A stretch of DNA of 48,092 nucleotides from Phycisphaerales bacterium (GTDB lineage Bacteria; Planctomycetota; Phycisphaerae; Phycisphaerales; UBA1924). Positions 33,509-42,185 of this stretch are shown here, in pieces. Below the pieces are notes generated by a model. It made no database searches. It was given only the letters and a program-made list of their open reading frames with translations, and was not told where the DNA came from. How positions within the stretch are numbered: the first letter of the stretch is position 1; every line of letters begins with the position of its first letter. The translations under genes and the position numbers were made by a program. Location of the stretch: contig JADLCX010000007.1 of assembly GCA_020846975.1 (NCBI GenBank), positions 1 to 48,092 of the forward strand, read 5' to 3'.

Positions 33509-33537
33509 GGGGGTGGGGGTTGGGGGTCGGGGGGGGG
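33509..33537 (+). other. G-quadruplex-type tract between divergent genes
   Basis: The plus strand reads G5-T-G5-TT-G5-TC-G9, four uninterrupted G-runs with loops of one or two bases, starting 17 bases upstream of the ABC ATPase start codon. In DNA or RNA this should fold into a four-layer or five-layer quadruplex. It is in the untranslated region of both divergent genes. Confidence 0.7.
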
Positions 33538-33792
33538 ACTAGGGAAGCTCGAACATCGAACAAAACCAGACTATAGAGCGTACAAGTCGGGTCGCCGAGC
33601 GTTGCCCCCAACAATCGGCAGAGTTAGCGACCCCCAACCATTCTGCGTAGCGCATGGTACACTGAAAGTCTTCAGTTCAACTCCCGGCCAGCGCCCGCGT
33701 GGCATCGCGCGACCGGGCGTGTGGTTGGGTTAACGCTGGCCGCGGCGATGCGAGCTCGAACAACGGGGTGGGGATTGGGTGGGTGTGAGGTC
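33538..33792 (+). promoter_or_regulatory. Intergenic region upstream of the response-regulator gene
   Basis: No gene is visible here. GGTACACTG near 33655-33663 contains TACACT, a possible -10 box about 130 bases before the likely start. GTTAAC and a GC-rich stretch follow. Confidence 0.35.
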
Positions 33793-35601
33793 ATGGAATC
33801 CGGTCGTCCCAAGCTGTTGGTCGTCGCAGGCGAGCATATCTCGCCCGATGTCGCTTCCACGCTGCTCGGCGGGGCCTACCGCGTGGAAGTCGCCGATGGC
33901 CGCTCGGGCCAGACGGGCATCGAACTGGTTGCGCAGGCGGCCGAGCGCGGGTTCCACGCGGTGCTGCTCGACACCGGCGTCGTGCTCACGGGCGCGGGGC
34001 TTGCCCCTACGGCCAGGTCCACCATCGCCGAGGGCGACCCGGGTTCGGTGTTGAGCGCCATCGGCGAAGGCGTCTGCCTCGCCACGACCGACGGTCAGAT
34101 CGTCTGGGCCAACGACCGTTTCAAGAGTTTCGACGAGCAGACCCGTACCCGGATCGGCGCGGTCTGTCGCCGCGCGGCCCAGCAGTTCGAGGAGCAGATC
34201 ATCCAGCAGGAGGCGGCCGGCTTCAGCGCGGGCGGCAAGTTCGAGGTCGCCTCGGCGGATGAGTCGAAGTACTTCGAGGTCACGGTCTCGCTGGTGAAGC
34301 GCGACGGCGCGGCGGGCATGGGCATGGGCGGGGGGGGCGGGGGTGGGGCGGGGGGTGGGGGTGGCGACCGTGTGGCCGCCGTGGTCTGGGATGTCACCCA
34401 GTCGCGCCGCACGCAGCAGAAGATGGACGCCATCGATCGCGCCGGCGCCGAGCTGGTCCGCCTCGACGCCGAGAGCATCCGCAAGAAGCACGTCGTCGAT
34501 CGCCTGAAACTGCTCGAAGAGAAGATCGTCCGCTTCAGCCACGACCTGCTCCAGTTCGACCACCTGGCCGTCCGCCTGCTCGACGAGCGCACCGGCAAGC
34601 TCGAACTGGTCATCGCCAGCGGCCTGCCGCCCGAGGCGATGGAGGTCGAGCTCTACGCCCAGCGCGAGGGCAACGGGATCATGGGCTACGTCGCCGCCAG
34701 CGGCCGCAGCTACATCTGCCCGGATGTCAGCAAGGACCGCCGCTACGTCACCGGCCTGCACGGCGCGAGGTCCAGCCTCACCGTCCCGCTGCGCCTGCAC
34801 GACAAGGTCATCGGCGCGTTCAACGTCGAGAGCGAGCGCCTCGGCGCTTTCACCGAGGAGGACCGCCAGTTCGCCGAGTTCTTCTCCAACCACATCGCCC
34901 TCTCGCTGCACATCCTCGACCTGCTGGTGGTCGAACGCTGCGCCACCGGCGAGACCGTCACCGGCACCGTGCAGGGCGAGCTCAACGCCCCGCTCGACGA
35001 CATCATGCGCGAGGCCGATGTCCTCCGCCGCGCCGCCGCGAACAACCCCGAACTCGGCGCCCACGTCGACCGCATCATCGCCGATGTCAACGCCATCCGC
35101 CAGCGCGTCAAGGAGGCCGCCGGCGGCCCGCAGACCATCCTCGGCGCCGAGAAGGCCCTGGCCGATGTCACGCACGACCCGCTGCTCGCGGGACGCCACG
35201 TGCTCGTCGCCGACGATGAGCCCAAGATCCGCCAGATCATCCGCGAGGTGCTCCGCAACAAGGGCTGCCGCGTCGCGGTCTGCGGCGATGGGACCGACGC
35301 GATCAAGGAACTGGAGGCCAGCATCGCCGCGGGCGAACTCGGCCGCTTCGACCTGGTCATCAGCGACATCAAGATGCCCGACCGCAACGGCTACGAGGTC
35401 TTCGCCGCCGCGCGGCGGGTCGATCCGGGTGTGCCCGTGATCCTCATGACCGGCTTCGGCTACGACCCGCACCACTCGATCGTCCGCGCGAGCCAGGAGG
35501 GCCTGCAGTGCGTGCTCTTCAAGCCCTTCCAGATCGAGCGGCTGCTCGAAGAGGTGCGGAAGGCGATGGTCGCCCGCGGGGCCAGGGTGGGGGCGGGGTA
35601 A
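33793..35601 (+). CDS. GAF-domain response regulator (hybrid PAS-like/GAF/receiver)
   Basis: I start at ATG 33793 with GAGG nearby, giving 602 residues. Residues 7-90 are a degenerate receiver-like fold (KLLVVAGEHI... VLLDTGVVL) with no phospho-Asp triad. Residues 95-210 look PAS-like (GVCLATTDGQIVWANDRF) with an insertion of Gly repeats near residues 175-195. GAF lies about 245-385 (DHLAVRLLDERTGKLELVIASGL, GIMGYVAASGRSYICPDVSKD, ERLGAFTEEDRQFAEFFSNHIA). The C-terminal receiver runs 468-592 with D474/D475, phospho-Asp D525 (VISDIKMPD), T in LMTGFG and K577 in FKPF. No histidine kinase or output domain is present. It probably works as a phosphorelay protein or sensor; its kinase is not in the window. 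Confidence 0.7.
   Translation: MESGRPKLLVVAGEHISPDVASTLLGGAYRVEVADGRSGQTGIELVAQAAERGFHAVLLDTGVVLTGAGLAPTARSTIAEGDPGSVLSAIGEGVCLATTDGQIVWANDRFKSFDEQTRTRIGAVCRRAAQQFEEQIIQQEAAGFSAGGKFEVASADESKYFEVTVSLVKRDGAAGMGMGGGGGGGAGGGGGDRVAAVVWDVTQSRRTQQKMDAIDRAGAELVRLDAESIRKKHVVDRLKLLEEKIVRFSHDLLQFDHLAVRLLDERTGKLELVIASGLPPEAMEVELYAQREGNGIMGYVAASGRSYICPDVSKDRRYVTGLHGARSSLTVPLRLHDKVIGAFNVESERLGAFTEEDRQFAEFFSNHIALSLHILDLLVVERCATGETVTGTVQGELNAPLDDIMREADVLRRAAANNPELGAHVDRIIADVNAIRQRVKEAAGGPQTILGAEKALADVTHDPLLAGRHVLVADDEPKIRQIIREVLRNKGCRVAVCGDGTDAIKELEASIAAGELGRFDLVISDIKMPDRNGYEVFAAARRVDPGVPVILMTGFGYDPHHSIVRASQEGLQCVLFKPFQIERLLEEVRKAMVARGARVGAG
34330..34364 (+). repeat. Homopolymeric G tract inside the response-regulator gene
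   Basis: Eight consecutive G (34330-34337) begin a run of G-rich repeats that encode a Gly linker between the PAS-like part and the GAF part. A tract of this length in an open frame is prone to slippage, which would move the frame and truncate the protein before its receiver. Confidence 0.6.
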
Positions 35602-35682
35602 GTACGTGCTGAATGCACGGCGGTACCCGACGCTCCCAGCACTCAGTACCCAGCACCCCGCACACTCAGCACCTCACGGTGC

Positions 35683-35711
35683 CCTCCGTGAAATCTCTGT
35701 GTTCTCTGTGT
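35683..35711. repeat. Tandem 9-mer repeat, left flank of AIM24 gene
   Basis: TCTCTGTGT is repeated exactly twice (35694-35702 and 35703-35711), preceded by CCTCCGTGAAA. On the opposite strand this reads ACACAGAGA ACACAGAGA, close to ACGCAGAGT ACGCGGAGT at 36628-36645. The two lie on either side of the AIM24-family gene. The region 35602-35783 shows no gene. Confidence 0.6.
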
Positions 35712-35783
35712 TCCCGCCTTGGACCTTTCCGGCGGCTCCGCGCGAGACCGACATCGGCCCCCCCCGATGCCGACGCCACGCCG

Positions 35784-36587
35784 TCAATCCCCATCCAGCA
35801 TCCGCCCCAGCCCGCCCAGCACGCTCCCCTCTTCGCGCGCCGATCCGCCGCCGCGCGGTGAGGCCGCGATGATGCGGTCAGCCAGGCGCGAGAAGGGCAG
35901 CGTCTGCATCCACACCACACCCGGGCCCGTCATCTTGGCGTAGAACAGGCCCTCACCGCCGAAGAGCTTGTTCTTGATCCCCGGCACCATCTGGATGTCG
36001 TAGTCCACCGTCGCCTCGAACGCGACCAGGCAGCCGGTATCGACACGCAGGCTCTCGCCGGCCGCGAGCCGCATCGGCACGACCGTTCCGCCCGCGTGCA
36101 GGAAGGCCTGGCCCTTGCCCGTCTGCGGGTCGGCGGTGAGCTTCTGCAGGATGAACCCCTCACCGCCGAACAGCCCCGCGCCGATGCGCCTGGTGAACGC
36201 GATCTTGACCTCGACCCCGCGGGCGCAGCAGAGGAACGCATCCTTCTGGCACATGAGCGTGCCCCCGTGCTCGCCGAGCTCCACCGGCACGATGTGGCCG
36301 GGGTAGGGCGCGGCGAAGGCGACCTCGCGCCGCTGGCCCGCGTTGTTGCCGAAGAGCGTGATGAAGAAACTCTCGCCCGTGACCGCCCGCTTGCCCGCCT
36401 CGAACAGCTTGCCGAACAGGCCCTTCTGTTGGCCGGACATCGACATCTGCGTGGCCATCTCGATCCCGTCCTGCATGTACATCATCGACCCGGCCTCGGC
36501 GATCACCGCCTCGCCGGGGTCGAGCGTGATGACCAGGGCCTGCAGGTCCTCGCCGAGTATCGCGTGGTCAACGGTGTCAACGGCCAT
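35784..36587 (-). CDS. AIM24-family (TIGR00266) protein
   Basis: I start at ATG 36587, with AAGGAG nine bases upstream, giving 267 residues. The sequence is TIGR00266/AIM24-like: DPGEAVIAEAGSMMYMQDGIEM at residues 26-48, SFFITLFGNNAGQRREVAFAAPYPGHIVPVEL, KDAFLCCARGVEVKIAF, GEGFILQKLTADP and LFYAKMTGPGVVWMQTLPFS at the C-terminus. These are single beta-rich domains, without a known biochemical role in bacteria, often seen near membrane or stress genes. It lies between two repeat tracts, with no evident operon partner. Confidence 0.85.
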   Translation of the reverse strand: MAVDTVDHAILGEDLQALVITLDPGEAVIAEAGSMMYMQDGIEMATQMSMSGQQKGLFGKLFEAGKRAVTGESFFITLFGNNAGQRREVAFAAPYPGHIVPVELGEHGGTLMCQKDAFLCCARGVEVKIAFTRRIGAGLFGGEGFILQKLTADPQTGKGQAFLHAGGTVVPMRLAAGESLRVDTGCLVAFEATVDYDIQMVPGIKNKLFGGEGLFYAKMTGPGVVWMQTLPFSRLADRIIAASPRGGGSAREEGSVLGGLGRMLDGD

Positions 36588-36627
36588 GTGTGCGGGCTCC
36601 TTGAAGGTCAATCGGGCAAGTCAGACA

Positions 36628-36667
36628 ACGCAGAGTACGCGGAGTGAACGCGCAGCGGGCGCGGAGG
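36628..36667. repeat. Tandem 9-mer repeat, right flank of AIM24 gene
   Basis: ACGCAGAGT (36628-36636) is followed directly by ACGCGGAGT (36637-36645), then GAACGCGCAGCGGGCGCGGAGG, a decayed continuation. It matches the reverse complement of the tandem on the other side of the gene. The rest of 36588-36695 holds nothing else. Confidence 0.6.
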
Positions 36668-36695
36668 TTCGCACAAGATTGTTCGTGAAACCCAA

Positions 36696-38012
36696 TCATG
36701 GATTTCTCCCCGCGACCTCCGCGTTGTCCGGCTCGCCGCGTCCGACCAGCGCGGCGATGACCAGGTCGCCCGCGACGTTGGTCACCGTGCGGCACATGTC
36801 CAGGAAGCGGTCCACACCCAGGATCAGGCCGATCCCCTCCGGCGGGACCCCGACCTGCAACAGCAGGATCATGATCAGCGGCAGGCTCCCCCCCGGCACG
36901 CCCGCCGTCCCGATCCCGGCGATGATCGACATCACGATCACGAACAGTTGCTGCTGGATGCTCAGATCGACGTGGTAGACCTGCGCCAGGAACAGCACCG
37001 TGATCCCCTCGAACAGCGCGGTGCCGTTCTGGTTGGCCGTCGCGCCGACGGTCAGGACGAACCGCGCGATCCGCGGCGGGATGCCCAGTCTCGTCTCGGC
37101 CGTCTCCAGAGCCTTGGGCAGCGTCGCGTTGCTGCTCGACGTGCTGAACGCGTAGATGTACACCTCGCGGCAGTCGCGGTAGAACTTCATCGGTGAGCGA
37201 CCGCCGATGGTGCGCAGGAGGATCGAGTACACCACCACGTGCTGCAGCAGCAGCCCGGCCACCACGCACCCGGCATACCACGCCAGGCTGAGGAAGATCC
37301 CGAACCCGTTCTTGAACGCCGAGTGCAGCACCAGCGTGAACACCGCCAGCGGCGCGAACGCCATCGCGAACCCGACGATCTTGAGGCTGATCGACATCAC
37401 CTGCTCGAGGAACGGGACCAGCACGCGCTTGGCATCGTCCCGCGCCGTGCTCACGCTCAGCGCGATCCCCGCCAGCAGGCAGAACACCACGAACGAGATG
37501 AACTCGCCGTCGAAGGCGTTGGCCGCCGCCTTGACCGGGTTGCGCGGCACAAGGTCGATGATCGCCTGGTGCGCGGGCTTGGCCGCGCTGGCCTGGCTCC
37601 TGATCCGCTCCACATCCGCCGCGACCGCCGACGCCTCGACCACCCCGACGCCCGGCTTCACCAGGTTGACGATCGCCACGCCGATCAGCACCGACGCCGT
37701 GCTGGTGATGACCGTGAACAGCAGCGTGCGGCCCAGCGCCCGCCCGAATCCCCGCGCCGATCCCAGTTCGTACACACCCAGGATCAGCGCCGAGGCGATC
37801 AGCGGGATCACGATCATGAAGATCAGGTTGAGGAACACCTGTCCGACGATGTTCAGCCAGTTCAGGATCAGCGCGGGGAGCCACTCCGACCCCAGCCACT
37901 TCCGCACCAGCGATGGAAGCCACTCGGGCGGCGCGAGCCGCCACTCGTGCAGCACGCCGCCGACGACCAGCCCCACCACCAGCGCCACGATCAGCCACAC
38001 CGCTCGCTTCAT
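36696..38012 (-). CDS. Dicarboxylate/amino acid:cation symporter (DAACS family)
   Basis: The 438-residue protein belongs to the GltP/DctA family. It shows the N-terminal helices, GVAIVNLVKPG, SNATLPKALETAETRLGIPPRIARFVLTVGATANQNGTALFEG (the serine-rich/HP1 region and the NMDGT-like TANQNGT), GIGTAGVPGGSLPLIMILL, and GLILGVDRFLDMCRTVTNVAGD with the conserved DRFLDMCRT-N helix. These proteins bring in aspartate, glutamate or C4-dicarboxylates with Na+ or H+ across the inner membrane. The start is ATG 38012. The exact substrate cannot be assigned because the NMDGT motif is changed to NQNGT. Confidence 0.9.
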   Translation of the reverse strand: MKRAVWLIVALVVGLVVGGVLHEWRLAPPEWLPSLVRKWLGSEWLPALILNWLNIVGQVFLNLIFMIVIPLIASALILGVYELGSARGFGRALGRTLLFTVITSTASVLIGVAIVNLVKPGVGVVEASAVAADVERIRSQASAAKPAHQAIIDLVPRNPVKAAANAFDGEFISFVVFCLLAGIALSVSTARDDAKRVLVPFLEQVMSISLKIVGFAMAFAPLAVFTLVLHSAFKNGFGIFLSLAWYAGCVVAGLLLQHVVVYSILLRTIGGRSPMKFYRDCREVYIYAFSTSSSNATLPKALETAETRLGIPPRIARFVLTVGATANQNGTALFEGITVLFLAQVYHVDLSIQQQLFVIVMSIIAGIGTAGVPGGSLPLIMILLLQVGVPPEGIGLILGVDRFLDMCRTVTNVAGDLVIAALVGRGEPDNAEVAGRNP

Positions 38013-38147
38013 GCGCCCAGTCTAACCGAACACGCGGGCTTGCGAGCTGGCCGTCGCGGTCAATGGCAAAGCCCACCGGGCGCGGCCGGCAATCCTCCTT
38101 GCCCGAGACGTGAGTATCGGCGCCGGCCGGCCCGGCGTCCCGGACGT

Positions 38148-39827
38148 CTACTCGAACTTCCCCCTCACGCTCAGCGTGAAGTCGTTCAGGTCCGCGACGT
38201 CCGCGGCGTTCTTGCGAGCCATCCCGCTGTACCTCGCCGTCAGGTTCCTCGCCGCGGCCGCCCCGCCATCGCCGACCGCCAGTTCGCCCAGCCGGGTCCA
38301 CTTGTGGTTGAGGATGCCCTTGAGATCCGCGGTCGTGTTCCGCGCGTGGCCGCCCGGGTACATCACCAGCCCGCTGTCGTGGCGGTTGCCGGTGTCGTCG
38401 GTCACGGCGATCGAAGTCGGGATGCCGTCCGGGTACCGACGGTCGTACTCCTCGCCGCCGTGCGCGAACGTCATCTTCTCCATGAGCGAGCGCGTCACCC
38501 TGTGGTGGATCGCCTCGCCGGAGAAATCGTCCGGCAACAGCATCAACTCCTTGAACCCCAGCGTTCCCGGCCCCGAGCCGTTGCGGCTCTGCCGCAGTTC
38601 CAGAGCCTTGCGCAGTTTCGTGCACACCAGGTACAGCATCGAGTGGTCCGCGCTCTGCCGCGTCTTGGGGTCGCGCTTGGCCGGGTCGCCGATGATCCCG
38701 AACGCCGGCTCGTACGCCGTCACCTCGATCTTCTTGATCTTGTTGCCGCCGGCGTCATCCAGCAGCCGAGGGTTCTTGTTCAAGAGGTCGATCAACCCCT
38801 GCAGCGCGCCCGCGCTCTGATGCTCGTAAAGCCCCAGCTTGAAGTGCATCCCCATCACCGCGAAGTCGCTCCCCGCGCGCCCGAGCACCAGCTCGAACGG
38901 GCTGGCGTACGCCTTGTCCGTGTTGGCCTTGCCGCTCCCGACCTTCTGGAACATCTGCCCAGGACCCTCGAAGATCCTGAAGATCGCCTCGGGGTTGCGG
39001 AAGATGTCGCGCGGCCCCAGAAACCCCGCCATGCTCCGCTTGGTCGCAAGCACCGCCGCCTCCGTGCTGATCGCCGCGCTCGCGCCCTTGCTGTCGCTCA
39101 GTTGCTTGCCCGCGCGGATCGCCCGGAACGGGATGTAGTGCGCCACCACCATCCCGATCGCGCTCTCGATCTGCTCCGGCGTCGCCTTCAACATCGCCCC
39201 GAACGTCGCCGCGCTGGCGATCGCCCCGTGAACCACGTGATCGACCTTGTACGTCTTCAGGCTGAACACCTCCGCCAGCCGGCCGCGGATCTCGTCCAGC
39301 AGAACCATCCCCTTCACCGCAAACTTCCCGTCCACCCCCATCATCTGCGCCGCGGCCACCGCCACCGGGTAAAAGTCGTTGTGCCCGAACTCTCCCGCCG
39401 TGTGGCCAAGCTCCGGGTTGTACCCGAAGTTGGTCCCGTTGCTGTCCCACTCACGCACCGCCGCGCTGTTGGCGACGATCGCCTTCTCCGGCTGCACGAG
39501 GATGCTCGATCCGAACACCGTCGCACCGTGCCGCCTGGCCGCGCCGATCGGACCGCACGTCCCGCTCCCGCCCGCCATCACCGTGTACCCGAGCGCCTCC
39601 TGACGCAGCAGCGTCGGCGCGTTGGTCCCCAGCGCCAGCGCCGAGATCCCGCACAGGCACGCGTCGGTGTGGAACATCTCCGTCCGGTCCAGCACGCCCG
39701 CGTCCGGGTCTCCGCCGCCTTGTGACGGCTCTCTCCACATGAAATCCAGCGCGTACTTGGCGAGACCAAGCGCCTGGTTCGAGTCGGCGGGCAGGATCGT
39801 GTGCGTCTGGGCTGAAACGGCGGGCAT
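38148..39827 (-). CDS. MmgE/PrpD family protein
   Basis: The 559-residue protein matches the MmgE/PrpD family: FHTDACLCGISALALGTNAPTLLRQEALGY, GSSILVQPEKAIVANSAAVREWDSNGTN, GHNDFYPVAVAAAQMMGVDG, KVDHVVHGAIASAATFGAMLKATPEQIESAIGM, RAIRAGKQLSDSKGASAA, DHSMLYLVCTKLRKAL. Known members include 2-methylcitrate dehydratase and immune-responsive gene 1-like cis-aconitate decarboxylase, so the reaction cannot be assigned. It is longer than typical PrpD, about 480. A -10-like TATCCT (39879-39874 on the minus strand) and GAGG lie upstream. No prpB or prpC is in the window. Confidence 0.8.
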   Translation of the reverse strand: MPAVSAQTHTILPADSNQALGLAKYALDFMWREPSQGGGDPDAGVLDRTEMFHTDACLCGISALALGTNAPTLLRQEALGYTVMAGGSGTCGPIGAARRHGATVFGSSILVQPEKAIVANSAAVREWDSNGTNFGYNPELGHTAGEFGHNDFYPVAVAAAQMMGVDGKFAVKGMVLLDEIRGRLAEVFSLKTYKVDHVVHGAIASAATFGAMLKATPEQIESAIGMVVAHYIPFRAIRAGKQLSDSKGASAAISTEAAVLATKRSMAGFLGPRDIFRNPEAIFRIFEGPGQMFQKVGSGKANTDKAYASPFELVLGRAGSDFAVMGMHFKLGLYEHQSAGALQGLIDLLNKNPRLLDDAGGNKIKKIEVTAYEPAFGIIGDPAKRDPKTRQSADHSMLYLVCTKLRKALELRQSRNGSGPGTLGFKELMLLPDDFSGEAIHHRVTRSLMEKMTFAHGGEEYDRRYPDGIPTSIAVTDDTGNRHDSGLVMYPGGHARNTTADLKGILNHKWTRLGELAVGDGGAAAARNLTARYSGMARKNAADVADLNDFTLSVRGKFE

Positions 39828-39899
39828 GTCTGGGCCTCAAAGGAAGCGTGGTGCGGATTCGGAACGGGGGGCAAGGATAGTCGGACGATGGCCCGCCCG

Positions 39900-41336
39900 T
39901 CACTTCGCCTGCTCCATCCGTCTCCACTCCACGGTCGAGCCCACGTTGGGATCGAACCCCGCCTGCGACGAGAGAATGTACTGCCCCTGCGCGTTCACCC
40001 ACGCATCGTTGTACCCCGCGGGCAGTTGGATCGATCGATCCTCGTACGGGTTGCGGAACGTCTCAACACCCCGGATCGACTCGCTGAACCCGCGGCTGAT
40101 TCGGTCCTGCGATTCGCACTGCCTGCGGTACGAATCGCTGTACATCTTCCGGATCTCCTCGCTGTTCCGGCTGATCGTCTGGCTGATCGCCGCCGCATCG
40201 CGGATCCCCTGGTTCTGCCGGTTCTGGAACAACTGCTGAACGTACAGGTACCCCGCGAACCAGTCCAGGCTCAGCCGCGAGCTGTTCACGCACGCGGTCA
40301 TGCTCGGCGCCAGCCGGTCAAAGTCCGCCTTCGGCGCGCGGAACGCGTACGCCGTGTTGACCGTCCAGATCGTCATCCCCTGCTGGCTCGTAAACACCAG
40401 CGCGACGTACACATCCTCGACCCACTCCTTCCCGCCGCGCTCGTACTCAAACCGCACCTTCTCCGCCGCGACCTGCGACATGCCCCCGTACCCCGCCGTC
40501 ACCTGCTCGACGACTTTCGGCAGGTTCTCCGCGCCCACCTGCCGCGCCCCGCCCAGGTGCGCCAGCCCGCCCCGCCCGTCCGGCATCGCGTACACCGACT
40601 TGATGAACGTCGCCACGTCCCGGATCGGCCGCAGCACGATGTTGCCCATGTAGTTCGTCCACGGCTGCATCGGCATCACCGGGTTGTCCACCCATGTGAA
40701 GTTCTGCACCGGCAGCGTCTGGATCTGCGCGCCCGTCGTCGGCTCCGTCACCGTCATGCGCAGGTTCGCCAGGATGCTGTACTCGTGCAGCCACACCACG
40801 CCCCCCTCGGTCTTCCACCCGTCGGGAATCAGCAGACCCAGCGCCTCGATGTTGTTCATCTGCGGGTCCTGCACCGACAGCCTGTTGAACTTCATCGCGC
40901 CCGCCCGCGTGCTCGCCGCCGCCGTCGCCGGCGCTGGAGCCGGCGCGGCCGCCGGCTTCTTCGCCAGCGGGTTCTCCGCCGCGGCCGGCGGAGCCTGCGA
41001 CGCCTCGGGGATCGGCAGGTTGTACTCCGTCCCGCCAGTGTTGAACTTCAACACCTTGCCCTCGACCCTCGCCGACCAGTCGAAACTGCTCCCCCCGGCC
41101 ATGAACGTTCCGTTCAGGCCCTTGGCCGGATCGAACGTGCCGCTCAGCGGGAACTCGCCGTCCCGCAACCTGGCCTTGCCGGTGTAGTTCGCGCCCTCGC
41201 GTGCCAGCACCAGGGTCAGGCCCTCGCCCGAAAATGTTCCCGTCGGCGGCGGCGTCACATCCGCGCCCGCGACTCGCGCCGCCGAAACCGCCAGCGCCAT
41301 CACCATCACGACCAACACGCAAGTGCAACGGTTCAT
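39900..41336 (-). CDS. Secreted protein of unknown function
   Basis: I start at ATG 41336, where GAGGAGGG lies six bases upstream, giving 478 residues with a signal peptide (CVLVVMVMALAVSAARVAGA). Residues 35-110 have short beta-rich repeats (GTFSGEGLTLVLAREGANYTGKARL, GTFDPAKGLNGTFMAGGSSFDWSARVEGKVLKF) of the type that often bind small ligands. A Pro/Ala linker at 112-140 leads to a core with MNNIEALGLLIPDGWKTEGGVVWL, VDNPVMPMQPWTNYMGNIVLRP and a helical C-terminus. I do not recognise a family. A weak TAGATT lies about 24 bases before the start. Confidence 0.6.
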   Translation of the reverse strand: MNRCTCVLVVMVMALAVSAARVAGADVTPPPTGTFSGEGLTLVLAREGANYTGKARLRDGEFPLSGTFDPAKGLNGTFMAGGSSFDWSARVEGKVLKFNTGGTEYNLPIPEASQAPPAAAENPLAKKPAAAPAPAPATAAASTRAGAMKFNRLSVQDPQMNNIEALGLLIPDGWKTEGGVVWLHEYSILANLRMTVTEPTTGAQIQTLPVQNFTWVDNPVMPMQPWTNYMGNIVLRPIRDVATFIKSVYAMPDGRGGLAHLGGARQVGAENLPKVVEQVTAGYGGMSQVAAEKVRFEYERGGKEWVEDVYVALVFTSQQGMTIWTVNTAYAFRAPKADFDRLAPSMTACVNSSRLSLDWFAGYLYVQQLFQNRQNQGIRDAAAISQTISRNSEEIRKMYSDSYRRQCESQDRISRGFSESIRGVETFRNPYEDRSIQLPAGYNDAWVNAQGQYILSSQAGFDPNVGSTVEWRRMEQAK

Positions 41337-41486
41337 GAAGTCCCTCCTCTTTTCAACCCAATCTACCCGATGCGCCAAGCCCCGGCGCGGCCGCACACCG
41401 GGACATCCGGCAAGTCATTGGCTCGCAAGAATTTGAGTTGCAGCCTTTCCCGCGGGCCAGGTTCGCAGGTTCGTTCGTGCAAAGCC

Positions 41487-42185
41487 TCACACCGGCCGCC
41501 GCGCCCGCACGCGCTCGGTTTTGACTCGCACCCTTGCGTTGGTCGATCGAGACCTCGCGCCCTTGCCCTTGGTCGAGATCACGCCCGTGTACGCCGCGCG
41601 GCCGGTCGCCTGCCGCGACCGCTTGCCCGCGGGCTTCTTCGCCGACTTCGAGAGTTTGCCCACCGGCTTGCCCTCGCCGGGCGTCGCGAGTGGTTCGCCG
41701 CCGTGCAGTGCCTTGGCCGCGGCCAGCACCTTCGCCGCGTGGCCCGGCGTCTTCACGCGATCCCATCTCCGTGCCACGCGCCCGTCGGGGCCGATCAGGT
41801 ACGTTGTCCGAAGCATCCCTCGCACAACCCTTCCGTACATGTTCTTCTCGCCCCACGCCCCGTACTTCGCGCACACCCGCGGCGAGCCCGTCGCGTCAGG
41901 CTCATCCGCCAGCAGCGGGAACGACAGCGCGTGCTTCGCCGCGAACGCGCTGTGAGATTCCACGCTGTCCGGACTGATGCCCAGCAGCGTGCACCCCAGC
42001 TTGCCGAAGTCGGCGTGATGATCTCGGAACTGGCACGCCTGGCCCGTGCACAGCGGCGTGTCATCCTCGGGATAGAAGAAGATCACCACCGACCGCCCGC
42101 GAAGATCCGTGAGTCTGTGCGCTCGCCCGTGCCCATCGCGAAGCGTGAAGTCCGGCGCGGATGAACCGACGGGAATGGTGGGCAT
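41487..42185 (-). CDS. bcp: Peroxiredoxin (BCP/PrxQ type) with a basic C-terminal tail
   Basis: The 232-residue protein starts at ATG 42185, with AAGGAG upstream. Residues 1-162 are a BCP/PrxQ-type peroxiredoxin: GSSAPDFTLRDGHG, VVIFFYPEDDTPLCTGQACQFRD with peroxidatic C46 and resolving C51, LLGISPDSVESHSAFAAKH, FPLLADEPD, and TTYLIGPDGRVARRW. It reduces peroxides using thioredoxin. From about residue 165 there follow 68 residues dominated by Lys, Arg, Gly and Ala with no hydrophobic core (KSAKKPAGKRSRQATGR, and RVRVKTERVRARR at the end). BCP proteins are usually about 150-160 residues, so this tail is additional. It resembles basic histone-H1-like tails, suggesting nucleic acid or surface binding. 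Confidence 0.85.
   Translation of the reverse strand: MPTIPVGSSAPDFTLRDGHGRAHRLTDLRGRSVVIFFYPEDDTPLCTGQACQFRDHHADFGKLGCTLLGISPDSVESHSAFAAKHALSFPLLADEPDATGSPRVCAKYGAWGEKNMYGRVVRGMLRTTYLIGPDGRVARRWDRVKTPGHAAKVLAAAKALHGGEPLATPGEGKPVGKLSKSAKKPAGKRSRQATGRAAYTGVISTKGKGARSRSTNARVRVKTERVRARRPV

Noticed and set aside
33730..35475. A 581-codon minus-strand open frame opposite the GAF-receiver gene
   Set aside because: The opposite strand encodes clear GAF and receiver motifs; this frame has none.
35694..36645. The 9-base repeats as a CRISPR array
   Set aside because: Units are only nine bases, directly adjacent, with no spacers and no cas genes nearby.
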